Positions 9,670 to 21,419 of a stretch of 64,000 nucleotides of DNA are shown piece after piece; position 1 is the first letter of the stretch, and each line of letters opens with the position of its first letter. Origin of the DNA: Lactarius indigo. Its lineage: Eukaryota; Basidiomycota; Agaricomycetes; Russulales; Russulaceae. The stretch covers positions 248,001 to 312,000 of the forward strand of contig JAFKAC010000069.1 in the NCBI GenBank assembly GCA_025766275.1, read 5' to 3'. The translations under genes were made by a program, and so were the position numbers. The notes under the pieces are model-generated. The model did not search any database and was not told the origin of the DNA. It was given only the letters and a program-made list of their open reading frames with translations.

Positions 9670-12600
9670 ATCCAGGGGTAGTCATAGCTGCGGACTCCCC
9701 CTGTAAAACAGATACGGTTGACTCGGCTTCATGTAGTTGTAAGATATGCCTACGATCTCGCCTCGTTTTGGACTCGGACCAATCTGTAATTCCTACGTAC
9801 CACTCTGTTTCTGCCTGTAATGTTGATAGTAGTGATGTCTCGGCTTCCTGTTCTGATTTTACATCTACATCTGCCTCGGAGATGAACAATAGTATTAGTG
9901 TTCCGATTGCTCCACAATTTGTAGCAGCGCCGCAAGTGATGATGTCTGATGCAGCGCTTTCGTCATGTATTATTCCCGAAACAAAAGATAGCAGATCTCA
10001 TTTTCATATTTCTGTTGAATTACAAGGACGTCATCGTACTGTAAAAGTAGCAGCCATGGTAGATTCCGGAGCAACTTCATTGTTCCTGGACAAGAAGTAC
10101 GCTGACCGCCACAAGATGTTGCAGGTTCCATTGGAACATCCCATCACCCTCTATAATATAGATGGGATGCTCAACGAAGCCGGCAGTATCACCCATAAAG
10201 TAACGCTCGTTCTCAAAGTCGGTCCTAGTGCAGAAAAGTTCGACTTTATGGTCACTTCACTAGGCCCAGAACGAGTAATATTGGGACTGCCTTGGCTTAG
10301 ACATCGGAACCTGCACATAGACTGGCAGGAAGGCACTATGCGTCTCAACTCCAGCGCTGAAATAGCTGCACCGGAGATAGAGATAGAGGTGACGCGCATT
10401 ATGGCGAACCGAATGGAACGCCGCCGTCTCCTTGCGGAGAAAGTGTTGGACACAGTCTCTGACGAAGTTTTCTGTCTGGCCGGTTTCACGTACTCTCAGC
10501 AGATTGCCGAGAAAGCGATAACCTCCAAACCTAAGAAAACCTTCGAAGAGATGGTCCCTGAGCACTATCGTGACTTCGCAAAAGTCTTCTCTGAGGAAGA
10601 ATCCCAGAGACTCCCTGAGCACCAGCCATGGGACCACGCCATAGACCTAGAACCAGATGCAGTTAAACACTGGAAGGTCAAGACGTACCCCATGTCACCC
10701 AGTGAGCAAGTGGAATTGGACAAATTCCTAGATGAACATATAGGGAAAGGATATTTAGTGCCATCTAAGTCACCCATGGCATCCCCTGTATTCTTCATTA
10801 AGAAGAAGGATGGCAAGCTCCGTCTGGTCCAAGACTATCGGCGTCTTAACAAAATCACTATTAAGAACCGATATCCACTTCCACTCGCTGCCGATATTAT
10901 TAATAGACTCAAGGGAGCTCAATACTTCACTAAATTCGACGTTCGATGGGGATATCACAATATCCGCCTCAAAGAAGGCGACGAATGGAAAGGTGCCATT
11001 GTTACCAATAGGGGTCTATATGAGCCGAAAGTCATGTACTTCGGCATGACTAATAGCCCCGCCACCTTCCAAGCCTTGATGAACGCCGTCTTTGCTGATC
11101 TTATCGCACAAGGAGAGGTCGCTGTATATATGGATGATATTCTCATCTATAGCAATAAACTTAAACACCATCGCAAGATAGTACGCGAGGTGTTAACACG
11201 GTTAGAGCAATACGACCTCTATCTCAAGCCTGAGAAGTGCGATTTTGAGAAGCAAGAAATGGAGTACCTTGGGATGATTATTCGTCCCGGAGAAGTGCAG
11301 ATGGACCCTGGCAAGGTCTCTGCAGTAAAGGAGTGGCCAACCCCGACTACGCTCAAAGAAGTAAGAGCATTCATCGGGTTTGCCAATTTCTATAGGAGGT
11401 TCATCAAGGACTTCGCGGCTATCGCCCGACCCCTTCATGACCTTACTAAGAAAGACACTCCTTGGATATGGCAGTCTGAACAGCAGAAAGCCTTTGACCT
11501 GTTGAAGGAACGATTCGTACAAGAACCTATTCTTAAGGTTTACGATCCGAACCTTCCAACCAGGGTCGAGGTAGATGCTTCAGGATTCGCTACTGGCGGT
11601 ATTTTAACTCAGAAATACCCGGACGGTCTCTGGCACCCCATTGCGTACCGCTCACAGTCCATGAGCAAAGAAGAACGCAATTATGAGATATACGACAGAG
11701 AAATGCTCGGCTTAATCCGTGCCTTAGAGGACTGGAGACATTTCCTCGAAGGCATCTCTTTTGAAGTGATCACCGACCATAAGAACATGGAATGGTGGGC
11801 AACCATGAAAGACTTAAACAGGCGCCAAGCTAGATGGGCCTTATTCTTAAGTCGGTTTGCCTTCAAAATCACTTATAAGAAAGGAGAATCCATGCAAGCC
11901 GATGCATTAAGTCGTTTCTCACGAGACCAGGTCCGAGACTCTGAAGACAACCGCCAGATACAGGTGTTAAAACCTGAGCATTTCCTAGCTGCCGCTAATG
12001 CGCACTTTGTCCCTGAAATAGACTCTTTGGGGAGTCGTATTAAGCTCGCATCTATTAGAGAGGCGGAAGTCATAGAGGGTCTTAAAAGCATATCAAAGAC
12101 CGCTCCTAAAGCTCTCACTAATGGCGTCTTAATGTGGGAAGAAGAAGATGGTTTCATTTACCACCGGGGTAAATTATACGTCCCGAATGACCGTGCCCTT
12201 CGAAGGGACGTGGTAAAGTCATGCCACAACTCGGTCACTACCGGACACCCTGGGAAGAATGGGACTATAGAGCTAGTCAGTCGCTACTACTGGTGGCCAC
12301 GCATGTCAGGCTTTATTGCCTCATACGTAGAAGGATGTGATCGTTGCCAACGATATCGCAAAGACCTACACCCTAAAGCAACCATTCAGCCGCAAGAAGT
12401 ACCTGAAGGACCATGGCAGATAGTTGGGATCGACTTAATCGGCCCACTGCCCATGTCACACGGGAAAGATATGATCTTAAACATCGTAGATCATTATACA
12501 AAGCAGATACATCTGTTCCCCGTGACTTCTCAGATTACGGCTGATGGGGTGGCATCCATCTACTTTGAACAAATCTTCCCCCTGCATGGGATCCCTCGCA

Positions 12601-13553
12601 AAGTCATAAGCGATAGGGGACCCCAATTTGCAGTGCGAAGTATGCGTGCCCTTTACAAGCGACTAGGAATAGACGCAGGTCTTACCACAGCCTATCACCC
12701 TCAAGCTAATGGACAAGTCGAGCGCAAAAATCAAGAAGTTGAAATATATTTGCGCATGTTCATTAGCAAGAGACAGGATGATTGGGCAGACCTGCTTCCT
12801 ACAGCGGAATTCGTAGTCAATAGTAGGCTCAACTCAGCCACGGGACACACTCCCTTTGAGCTACTATACGGCTTTACGCCGGACTTCACCATTCCCGCTG
12901 GCAGACCTACGGGTATTCCACTGCTCGACAAGCGCCTCCAACACTTAGTTTCCGCTCGTAAGGACGCAGAAGCGGCTCTACGCCTAAGTAAAAGGCGAAT
13001 GCAGACAGACGTTGAACAAAGGACTAAGCCATATTCCTTTAACGTCGGGGATAAAGTCTGGTTGCAAGCTAAACAGATAAAGATACATCAGCAGTCGTCC
13101 AAATTGGGACCCAAGCAACTTGGCCCATTTGAAGTCACTAAAGTTATAAGTGACGTCGACTACAAGCTTGCACTACCCCCTGCATTACGGATCCATGATG
13201 TATTTCATGTAGACCGCCTCTCTCCTTACAAAGGAAACGAAGTCAATGGGCTCACGCCTCCACCACCCGATCCAATAACGGTCGAAGGAGAAGAAGAGTA
13301 CGAAGTTGACCATATACGAGACTCTAAACTCTTTGGTCGTACTCTTAAATACCTCGTCCGTTGGAAAGGATACGGTGAGGGTGAGGACACATGGGAACCA
13401 GCTAAAAACCTAGCGCATGCCCCTGATGCGGTTAAGGAATTCCATTCCTCAAACCCGGGTGCACCTAGAAAAATAGCGGCTCTCATATACGCGTCCTTGC
13501 CTTGGCAAGCTCATCATGTGGATACATTGGCCAACGCGGACGTCGACCCTTAA
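9670..13553 (+). CDS. pol: Gypsy A Pol: protease-RT-RNase H-integrase-chromodomain
   Basis: The frame is open from the end of gag to 13553 and has no convincing ATG start, which fits expression by frameshift. Domains in order: aspartic protease (MVDSGATSLF, Asp codon near 10062), reverse transcriptase (YMDDILIYS near 11126), RNase H with the DASGFATG start, an HHCC integrase zinc finger (CDRCQRYR), the integrase DDE core (SDRGPQF near 12609) and a chromodomain (about 13290-13440, EYEVDHIRDSK; YLVRWKGYGEGEDTWEP). Protease-RT-RNaseH-integrase order plus a chromodomain makes it a chromovirus, a class that targets heterochromatin. No premature stop is seen. The protein ends soon after the chromodomain, unlike gypsy D. 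Confidence 0.95.
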
Positions 13554-13565
13554 GGAGGGGGGTGA

Positions 13566-14272
13566 TGTCACGGACGCTCTATTTTTACCTTATTTTTCTG
13601 TATTTTTACGGATTTATTCGGTAGAGATATGAGACTCCAACGTTGCGCTCAAACATCCAAGTCCTTATCATTAGATATGATAAGATGGTTAGTCACGTGA
13701 TGCCAACATGTGCACCCCAAGCACGTGACCCTGGGATAGTAACTTCCTTATCGGATGTTACCTCTTTAGGTCACCTTCCTCATTAGTACAGTAGTTTCTC
13801 ATTGGACGATAAGCAGGGAAGGTTCTAGATAGTTCTAGACTACATTGTCATAGGGTTGTGACTCATAGATAAGGACACGTCATTGTTCTGTCAGCGTTAA
13901 TGACTGTGCATCAGTCAGCACAATAGATAACGCTATTATTAGATACGACGCGTCAGCGTCTGACTCATTACTATTACACATACCTTTAGTAATAAGGTTT
14001 AGTAGTAATTCGAACTCAGCCGCAGCATAGTATATAAACCCTCATGTAGCATCCTGAGTGGAACCAACTTGTCCTCTTGGTTCTCCACTCAGCGTGCCAC
14101 TGCGTGATCACCTTTGCCTTTGGACTTGAATAAAGTCCTTACGTGTGCATATCCTCCGCAGTGACTGTACGTTCGGCGCGTGACTTGTCTCCGCGCTAGG
14201 CTTGAGTGTGTACCGTGTCAGTTCACTTACACTTTGCTTGGTCTAGTTGTCGCGATAAGTCATACCGCTACA
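13566..14272 (+). repeat. 3' LTR of gypsy A
   Basis: A 707-bp LTR preceded by the polypurine tract AGGAGGGGGG (13553-13562). It has only one copy of the primer-bearing 27-bp repeat. Confidence 0.93.
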
Positions 14273-14728
14273 CCTAGCTCTAGGATGTTTATTGTAGTAT
14301 TCCTCGTTTGAGGGACTTGGGAAGAAATAACAACACTTGTTGTTGACAGAGTACAGGTTTTTGGGCATCTTGTGAATGCTATCTTGGGTTGATGCCAATC
14401 GATTTCTGGGTTATGTGCTTGGAGCCAATCTGTTCCTAGGATTATATCGTGCTCCCCAAGGGTGGTGGCATATAGCTCTACTATTTCGTCGTGATAAGTG
14501 TCTTCCGCTGTTCTGATCCAGTAGCCTCTGGATTGTGGTGTACTTGACTGAACCCATCTTATTGGGTGACCCATCCACATTTCTAACTAGTAAGGGTCGG
14601 ATTAGTGTTCTCATTGTGAGCCCGTTTGCATGTGCAAACCCATCATCCACAATGATGCCCTCCGCGCCGCTGTCCAACAGGGCGCGGGCACTGATTTCTC
14701 TGCCAGACTTCTTTCCTACTAGTGTCAC
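14273..14728 (-). pseudogene. Gypsy F protease fragment, frameshifted
   Basis: The sequence encodes a retroviral-type aspartic protease (ARALLDSGAEG; IIVDDGFAH), then in a second frame the protease C-terminal half (EHDIILGTDWLQAHNPEIDW). The frame changes at about 14530-14560. It is cut at 14273 by the end of gypsy A, after the codons for ILELG. The protease would process Gag-Pol. Confidence 0.8.
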
Positions 14729-15010
14729 CTTGAGAATGATTGAAGGAGCTCTCCTATTCCGAATCGTCTCTACAGGTACAGGCTCAGCTCCGAGCGTCTC
14801 TAGTAGGGAAAGGCCGTGTGCAACGCTACTGGCACGAATACTTCCAATCGACAGTGCTGCTGATGGAAGAGCCTAAAAATCCTCATTAATAGGCACCGAA
14901 CGCGGACGCGCATCCGGGTCATAAGGTAGTATCTCTCGATACATCGCCCCTATACTCGTGGGGTGGTCAGCAGGTACTTCCTCCTGACCATCTTCATCAA
15001 CAAAGGCACC

Positions 15011-15229
15011 TCATGCCCTAACATTGTTGTCGGATTGGCCTCTTTTGGCCTTCATTGCCATTGTCTTTGCTAGGCATTCCTTGAGGATGTGGCCTGGCTT
15101 GCCACAGTATAGACAGAGTTTGTTCTTGAACCGGTGGTCACACTCTTCCTTTGTGAGTCTTCCACGGAATTTACTCGGACAGGATGAAGAAGCATTGACG
15201 TTAATGCTGTCATCTTCCATCAGGACCGC
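15011..15229 (-). pseudogene. gag: Gypsy F gag C-terminus with CCHC zinc knuckle
   Basis: This continues the gag frame past a TGA at 15232-15230 and encodes a nucleocapsid knuckle (CLYCGKPGHILKEC, CX2CX4HX4C). A second TGA (15013-15011) closes it, and coding character continues beyond. Both stops could derive from CGA by C-to-T change. Confidence 0.8.
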
Positions 15230-16160
15230 TCAGCCTGAAGCAGATTTCTGGGACTTGTTGTACTGGTTGATAGTGTGACCCGCGTAAACTCGATAAACGC
15301 AGTCAAACTCCCTCGCTTTCTCTATGAGGTCGTCAAAGGTAGTGGGCAAGGGGGATACGCTGAGCAACTTCATGTTCAAGGCGGTGGGAATTGCTTGTCG
15401 GAAAGCATACATCTTTGTTTGCTTGTTGGCGCCACTTCGTTGGGCATGAGTGGACCACTCTTGGAACCACTCGTTGAATGGATGGGTGCCCATCTTCAGG
15501 GTGTACATTTTGTTCGTGGCTTCCATAGCTGTATGGGCGGGAACGAAGTGTTTGTTAAAGTCAGATTTGAATGTTGCCCATGTTCCAAAGGTAACGGCAG
15601 CTCCGCCAGTTGGGTTTAAGGCTTTTTTCTGCCTATCCTGGGCCCACTCGCCCGCAGAGGTGCCCACCTTAAAATAGGTAAGGGCCATGGAAATCTTCTT
15701 GTCGTCGGTGTCAAAGATGGAACTGTTCAGGTGGAAATAATTTGCCAAATTATTCCAGAAAGCTTCTGCTTTATCCGGCTTTCCGTCAAAAGGTTCAGGT
15801 GCTGCTCCAAGGATCTTTGTGGGAGCGGGTGCTGCCATGGTTATACTTGGGGGTGGAACAGATATGGGGGGTACGGAGGTTCTCGGGGAAACTGTTGTAC
15901 TAACAGTGACAGGTGGCGATGGGAGTTGAGGAGGGGGTGTCAGGAATGGCAGACAGCTCGGACCAGGGGTACTAGGGGAAACTCGAGGGGAAGATGGTCG
16001 GGAGGTTACTTGGGAAAGTAAGCCGGAAAGGGTCTTAGTGGTACTCTCTAAGATCTGGGAAACTTCAGCTACGTCGCTGTCAGAGTCGGGGGATTTGTCT
16101 TTAGTCGGGGTTGCGAACTCTTCACTCTCAGGTGGCTCTTCTGAGTCAGGAAAATCGAAC
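15230..16160 (-). pseudogene. gag: Gypsy F gag
   Basis: An acidic Ser/Pro-rich N-terminal part (about 16160-15840) runs in frame into an ATG at 15838 and then a Gag capsid core (FDGKPDKAEAFWNNLANYFH; FKSDFNKHFVPAHTAMEATN). This resembles the retrotransposon Gag family of agaricomycete gypsy elements. It ends at a TGA (15232-15230) that interrupts the frame before the zinc knuckle. Whether Gag starts at 15838 or is fused to the upstream segment cannot be decided here. Confidence 0.8.
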
Positions 16161-16791
16161 TTTTCGATTGTTGTTATATGTCCAAAGCTCGTTTACGAAG
16201 TTCCAGTGGACTACTTTTCCATGATAGGTGTCATGTAATGTGTTGTAATCAAGGTCCTCGACCTTGTCGATGTCTGGATAGACTCTCTTGAGATCTTCAA
16301 ATAATATGCGTTCTTGGGTTTCAACCTTTGTCCAAGGGTGTTTTCCAGTGGGACTGGTGATATCTCGTCCTTCCCACTGAGCAGTGATAAAGGTTGTCGT
16401 CATCAGAAAAGAAGGCACAATGGAAATATACAGGGATGCAAGCTTTCTCTTGTTCCATAAGAGGTCGTTGCGTGCTCATTCACCTCTTCTGGTGAGGCAG
16501 GTGACAGTCCAACTGTCCAGGTTCCAGGGGTAGTAGACTTTGTACGTGGGGAGGAGGATAGCTCTATCTGGATGATGGGGTCTTTGTGATCGGCAGATCC
16601 AATGGTATTCTTCCCAAATACCAAAGTGGGTCAGGGTCGTTTTACTTCTCCACAAGAAGTCTTGGAAGTACAAGGGGCTTGTCGAGACCTCGCTTATACG
16701 TGTAAGTGGCTGGGAAAAGTACAGGGTTTCAAGATTGTGCCAATTTTGGTACAACAGAGAACAGTGTCTTCTGAACACGTCGAGTTCTCGG
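16161..16791 (-). pseudogene. Gypsy F pre-gag segment, broken
   Basis: Overlapping minus-strand frames (16778-16476, 16624-16403, 16418-16146) carry protein-like sequence such as VHWNFVNELWTYNNNRKV, but the frame changes repeatedly. The segment lies between gag and the solo LTR at 16792. No known domain was recognised. Confidence 0.45.
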
Positions 16792-17374
16792 TGTTACGAT
16801 TTTCCATGGACTCGTTCTTTTTCCCTTTTACTATTCCCTTCCCATACTATACGAGCCCTGTACGATTACGCGGACTTTACAATTATCTGGTTCCTATCGC
16901 GCACCGTGCTTATCAATGTTCTCTTCTGATAAAGCTTACATGTGCTAGTTTCCGGTTTGTTCCTACTCATGCACGACCCAGCGTGATTCACCCCTGTTCC
17001 AGATATATCTATGCTTTGTTCTCTTTATGCTACTCCCTTTGTTTCTGGACTCAGCAATGGCGCCATCTGTTTGTGTTGACCATACAGTACGAGTTCTATT
17101 TAAACCTAGTCATACCTAGCTTGTACGGTAGACTAGACTTCTTGTGTAATACTACACTCGTCTACACGCGGACGCCTTTTGTGCTCTCCCTTGTCTCAAG
17201 AACCCCTTGCCTCTGCTAGACCTTTGAGTCTTAGCCTTCTGCTACAATCCAAGTGACCGACGTCCTTGTGATCCTTGTGCACCATCTCACTGAAGCCGAG
17301 CCTTGGAGCTTGCACTACCGCAACGCAACTGACTTGGTACACGTCGTACCTCACACCTCTGTAGTGGCGTAACA
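16792..17374 (+). repeat. Solo LTR (family G) nested in gypsy F
   Basis: A 583-bp unit with termini TGTTACG and CGTAACA, which are exact inverted repeats. It has a TATTTAAA-type box near 17096 and imperfect flanking repeats (CTCGG at 16787-16791, CTTGG at 17375-17379, 4 of 5 matching). No coding sequence is present. I infer a solo LTR from recombination between two LTRs. Confidence 0.65.
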
Positions 17375-17752
17375 CTTGGGGGGTTCGGGTTGGTAGGCTC
17401 TTGGTTACTAGGATAGCCTCAGGGAGATGACAATGGATTTCTCAGGGTTGGGTCTTGAGGTACTGAGCTTCGTCACTGCTTGTGGAATGCTGCCTTGCAG
17501 TTGGGGTTGCTTGGATACTGGGGTACACCAGTTCACTCGGACCAGCTTGGTTAATACTCAGAAGGGGAATCTGGGTGTTGGTAGCTCGGCGAGCTCTGGG
17601 GGCCCTTCTTGGGGTTACAGGGGTGCTGGGAGTAGAGACTATGGGCCGATCGTCCACTTGGAAGCGACGATGAGTTCTTCTTTGGGCGACGTATGAGGAT
17701 GCCAGGTTAATTTCCCAATGAATTGGATCCAGGGTTTGACTTGGAAAATTGT

Positions 17753-17790
17753 CAAATTTTACACTTGTAAAATTTATCTCGACAATCTAC
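17753..17790. repeat. Short AT-rich hairpin in gypsy F
   Basis: AAATTTTACA and TGTAAAATTT face each other within ATTGTC...GACAAT. It lies in a coding gap, like the cluster at 18781-18897. Confidence 0.6.
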
Positions 17791-18780
17791 ACTATCTAGA
17801 CCTTTTCTCTATAAGGTAGATAGTTAACTCCAGGGGACCACAACATTATGTTGGGGGGTGTCGGGGGGGTGTCGGGACAATAATCGCAGGTGCAGACTTC
17901 TTGAGAGCACCAACAGGGGCCTGTGGTCAGAGTTGGTCCCCAACTGTTGTTTGGGCTAGGCAGCTGGTTAGTATCTCCATTATGCAAGGAGATGTCGGAG
18001 TCTGAAGATTCATCTTCAGTTTCAGGGGAACTAGGGGGAAGCCGATCTGTAATTTGGCAGAGCAAGGGCGGAGTCCGGAAAGTTTCTCTAGTGTTGAGAA
18101 TCGAGACTAACTCTGGGTCGTCAGAGGTAGAAGGGGGGTAATGCCAGATACTGGGGTTGACGAGGTTCCGGTCAGGGTTGGACAGGGTAGTTTCCCACAC
18201 AGAGGTGGCGAAGGAGTATGTGAACTCCGAACTGTCAGAGATTACTAGTCGGGGGGCAGAGTCGGGGTGAATGACCACTCGGAGTTCTTGGAAGGAAATC
18301 TGTATTTCCTGATACGTGAGGCAGAGTCGGTCGACAAAGTGAAGAGAGAAGCTGTCTTTGAGTTGCCGGATGTAATGGTCACTACGAGGGGGAATGTGGA
18401 CAAACCAAAGATAGTCGCTCTTGGCCCACACTAGGAGTTGGTCTGTTGGATGGTTGGTGGCAGGAGATGGAGTTGGAAAGGTGCCAGTAAAGGAGCTGTT
18501 TGTTGGCAGCCTTGACAACTTCAGAAAGATCGTCAATGAACTCATGGTAAACCCTCTCAGGGATGACTTCTCCAAAGTCAAAGAGGTCAATGAGGGTATG
18601 TAAGGCGGTGGGGGGTTCTGTCCAACAGTCAAGGTGGGGGTTATCGATGAGGTCGTAAGTGGAAGTGATGGGGTAATAGTGGTCAAGTTGCCACTGCCTG
18701 TGGGACTCGAAGTTAACTTGGGCTCGCATGAGCCTTTGTTCTTCGGATAAGTTGAAGGTAAATGGAGTAGAAGGAGGCAC

Positions 18781-18897
18781 TTAAATCACTTGATTTAAGT
18801 CCAAAACCCAAGTAAGTAAACACTTACTTACTTTGCATTGCACTTAAAACACTTGTTTCAAGACAAGGCAAATATATAACCACTTATCTAAAGTGGT
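18781..18897. repeat. Cluster of four short palindromes (MITE-like insertion)
   Basis: This 117-bp block sits between two coding pieces of gypsy F and holds four near-palindromes: TTAAATCACTTGATTTAA, AAGTAAGTAAACACTTACTT, CACTTAAAACACTTGTTTCA and AACCACTTATCTAAAGTGG. On the minus strand it begins CACTT and ends AAGTG. It interrupts a protein-like frame, so an inserted small element is likely; an intron is less likely because no clear splice sites flank it. Confidence 0.5.
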
Positions 18898-19236
18898 TGG
18901 TTATTGGGGAAAGTGGAAATGAAACTAAAGGGGTCGGCAGGGATACAAGGGGAAAAACAGTAAGCAAGAAGGTGGGGGGCAGAACGAACCAAGTCCTCAA
19001 AGAAGTAGGCCTGGTGGTAAGCATAAATTTGTCCGTTAACAGCGAAGCGTAAATGTCCGTAAGTGGTCACAACTCTCCTGTCCAAGAAGTCCTGAATCTC
19101 TAGGGTCACTAAAGAGTCAATGTACCCTGCCCTGTAGATGTTAGCGAGGGGGGCAAAGACATGTCGCAGACCTTCCCTAAAATCGTAATGGATAGTCCCA
19201 AAGGGGGTGTCGGGGGAGGGGAGGTTGTAGATGGCC

Positions 19237-19854
19237 TGTTGATAAGTGACCCTTGCACACTTAGCGGCTCGTACGGACCGGACTTGCAGCATGGACTGCT
19301 TTAGATTAGATTAAAATGGACATGTAGATTACTTACTTCTGATCTGTACAATCTAGTGCTTATCATTGTGTCATGTATGACATCACTGTACAATGACATC
19401 GTGTAGACTACTCTGGACTCTTCATTGTACTCCGTCCCTTGTTCTCCTTTTGGCACTATGTTTATTGTGATGTCACTATGATATCATTTGGTCTGGACTT
19501 TCCTTGTTCTTGTACGCCTTGTTCCCTTTACACACACTCCTTTGTCCTGTTGTAGAACAATGTGTCCCTTGTATTCTGTGACACTCTGTTACTCACCTTG
19601 TAGTAGTGTCACCCTCCTGTATAGTATAAGTAGTAGGCTTGTACGCTCCTGGTCCACATCAGTTCCTCACTGCTCTGTGTGCCAGGTATGTCTTACCCTC
19701 TCAATTGTAACATCAGTTCCTCACTGCTCTGTGTGCCAGACACCTCTTGCTTCCACTGCTTGACTTCCTGTTTGCTGCTTCCAGCCACCCAGCTTATCTC
19801 ACCACAGTCTCCCTTGTCCACTGTGAGTATGCTACCTTTGTGTGCTGTTCATCA
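19237..19854 (+). repeat. Solo copia LTR nested in gypsy F
   Basis: A 618-bp copia LTR (TGTTGATAAG...GTTCATCA) on the plus strand, flanked by exact 5-bp repeats TGGCC (19232-19236 and 19855-19859). No internal region remains. Removing it with one repeat restores a continuous minus-strand frame. Confidence 0.93.
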
Positions 19855-20712
19855 TGGCCTTGGAACAGACGTACAGGGGATAGAAGTCGGGATGTTGAGT
19901 GGGGTCAACAGTATGGGGAAAGAGGGTGTAGACGTGGGGAGGAAGGAGGCGGAAGGGAGTGACCGAGGGAAAAACCAGGGGAAAATTAATGAGGGAAGTG
20001 GCAAGGGGAACCTTAGTAATTAGTTCCCTGAGGGTGGTGGAGGCAGGCCACCAAGACTCTCCTTGGGGGGTGATGATGGCGATGTACTGGTGGGGGTGTT
20101 CTCCTTGGGAAAGGAGGCAAGGGGGGGCTAGATAGGTGGCGGCGGCAGGCAGGGGGAATATTCTCCTGGTCGGGGTGAGGGGCCGGAGGGAAGATGGGGC
20201 CTTGTTCTGCTACTTGCTCGTAGTCAATCGGCGAGTCGGGGGTGGCAAGGTGGGAGGGGACCTGGAACAGGAGACAGAGAGCGACGAGGAGTCGGAGGAA
20301 GAACAGAAGGTGGTGAAGGAGAGCCACGAAGGGAAACAGGAGGGTAGGGGGTCGGGACATGGAGGGGAGGCGCAGACTCGGTATGGGGTTCAGGGGTCAA
20401 GGGGGTAAGGTTCCCGTTGAGGTCGATGATCTCAAGGACCTCTTCGTAGAACTGGGCGGTGCTGGGAGACAGACGACGGGGGGACAGACGAGGGGTGGCT
20501 TCTTCAGCCAGAGTGTAGGGGTAAACTAGTTTCGGGGGTTGCGTCCTGAACAAGGGCAACAGGGGAAGCGTGGGAAAAGTTGAGGGGGCTACCTTGGTTG
20601 TCAAACTCCAACTGGTAGCTGGCAGAATCTCCGTCCCACTGACCATACTGCGAGAAGTCGTACTCATAGTTGTAGTCAGCCACTGGAGCAGCCCAGAGTC
20701 AGTCTATTGGTT

Positions 20713-20722
20713 AGACTGTCCA
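20713..20722 (-). promoter_or_regulatory. Self-priming PBS of gypsy F
   Basis: TGGACAGTCT on the minus strand, 2 nt inside the LTR, is the exact complement of AGACTGTCCA in the LTR hairpin (20923-20914) near the predicted RNA start. Confidence 0.65.
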
Positions 20723-20724
20723 AG

Positions 20725-21399
20725 TGTGATGACTCACTGTCACTCGACAGGGGGTCACAACGTAGGCAGAGACTGGGGGCTGAGTAGGGTGTGGAGAAGA
20801 GATGCTTGACGACAGAAGAACACAAGATACACTCTTGGCTCAAAGAGGAGTAGTGGCATGTGATGAGTGGGGCACTCGAAGGAGCTGAGAGGCAAGAGGG
20901 AGGATGTCACAAGTGGACAGTCTGAGGGACTGTCCATAGAATTGCACCAGCTTATATACTACAGAGGGTGGTCTGTGCGTAGTTTTAGGGCAGGCTTAGG
21001 GCCTGTCCACGGGTGCTGCGCAGTACTGCACAAGGGAACATTCTAGAGACATCTAACAATAGAGTCCAATCAGAAGAGGTTTAAACATAGAACGACTGAG
21101 CTGCAGTTGATGGCACAATCTTGTGTCAGGATGGCGTGATTCCACAGTCAATGCGGAAATCCCCAAGGGGTGGTGACTTGGTTGATTATCTTCATTGATT
21201 GATCAACAATCAACCGTTGATTAGTACACGTGTACACAACACGTGGCTTGAGAGATGTGACAGATCACGTGATCATTTGAGAACTGAATTCAAACTCCGA
21301 GTCGGAATTCCCCTTTAGGAAGGTGATTACATAAGACTGGGCCAACGCGGACCGGTCCCAAGCACCCTTGAGTCACAACCGGGTTATAGGTTCATGACA
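20725..21399 (-). repeat. 5' LTR of gypsy F
   Basis: A 675-bp LTR, related over its length to the solo LTR at 28356-29051. On the minus strand it starts TGTCATGAACC and ends TCATCACA. A TATATAAG box is at 20959-20952 and a perfect 9-bp-stem hairpin (20936-20914) lies about 20 nt downstream. Flanks differ (ccaag, agcgc), as expected of one LTR of an element rather than a solo LTR. Confidence 0.85.
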
Positions 21400-21419
21400 A
21401 GCGCCAGCACTGCATCCCA

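Larger units (their letters stand above)
4..14272 (+). mobile_element. Gypsy A: chromodomain Ty3/gypsy retrotransposon, disrupted by nested copia
   Basis: The element is bounded by direct LTRs of 773 bp (4-776) and 707 bp (13566-14272), both starting TGTCA and ending TACA. Inside are a gag region, a pol region (protease, reverse transcriptase, RNase H, integrase) and a C-terminal chromodomain, followed by a polypurine tract (13553-13562). The gag is split by a complete Ty1/copia element, so this copy cannot make Gag. The two LTRs differ at several dozen positions by eye, so it is older than the copia inside it. Its right end sits in the protease region of minus-strand gypsy F. Only three bases of left flank are visible (gaa), and they do not match the right flank (cctag), so no target duplication can be confirmed. 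Confidence 0.93.
17442..20667 (-). pseudogene. Gypsy F pre-gag ORF (unrecognised protein), broken
   Basis: The first ATG of the element is at 20667. Coding pieces follow in order: 20667-20224 (Pro/Ser/Thr-rich), about 20170-19860 in another frame, then 19236-18888 after the solo LTR (DFYPLYVCSKAIYNLPSPDT spans the removed LTR), 18777-18382 (HLDCWTEPPTALHTLIDLFD), about 18480-17796 (WAKSDYLWFVHIPPRSDHYI, ending with a Cys cluster CWCSQEVCTCDYC) and 17723-17442. The pieces are separated by frameshifts, a small palindrome cluster and the nested LTRs. Together they would encode at least 800 residues upstream of Gag. I recognise no domain. It could be an extra protein of the element or a captured gene. 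Confidence 0.6.
14273..21399 (-). mobile_element. Gypsy F: 5' part of an old Ty3/gypsy with a long pre-gag region
   Basis: The element starts at a 5' LTR (21399-20725, minus strand), followed by a self-priming PBS, a first ATG 57 nt inside (20667), several kb of broken coding sequence, then gag, a zinc knuckle and protease, where gypsy A cuts it at 14273. Two solo LTRs (19237-19854 and 16792-17374) are nested in it. Removing the copia solo LTR restores a continuous frame. Many TGA stops and frame changes show it is dead. RT and integrase are not in the window. Confidence 0.82.

Noticed and set aside
18781..18897. Palindrome cluster as an intron of the pre-gag gene
   Set aside because: No GT-AG pair at sensible positions preserves the frame, and hairpin clusters are not an intron feature.
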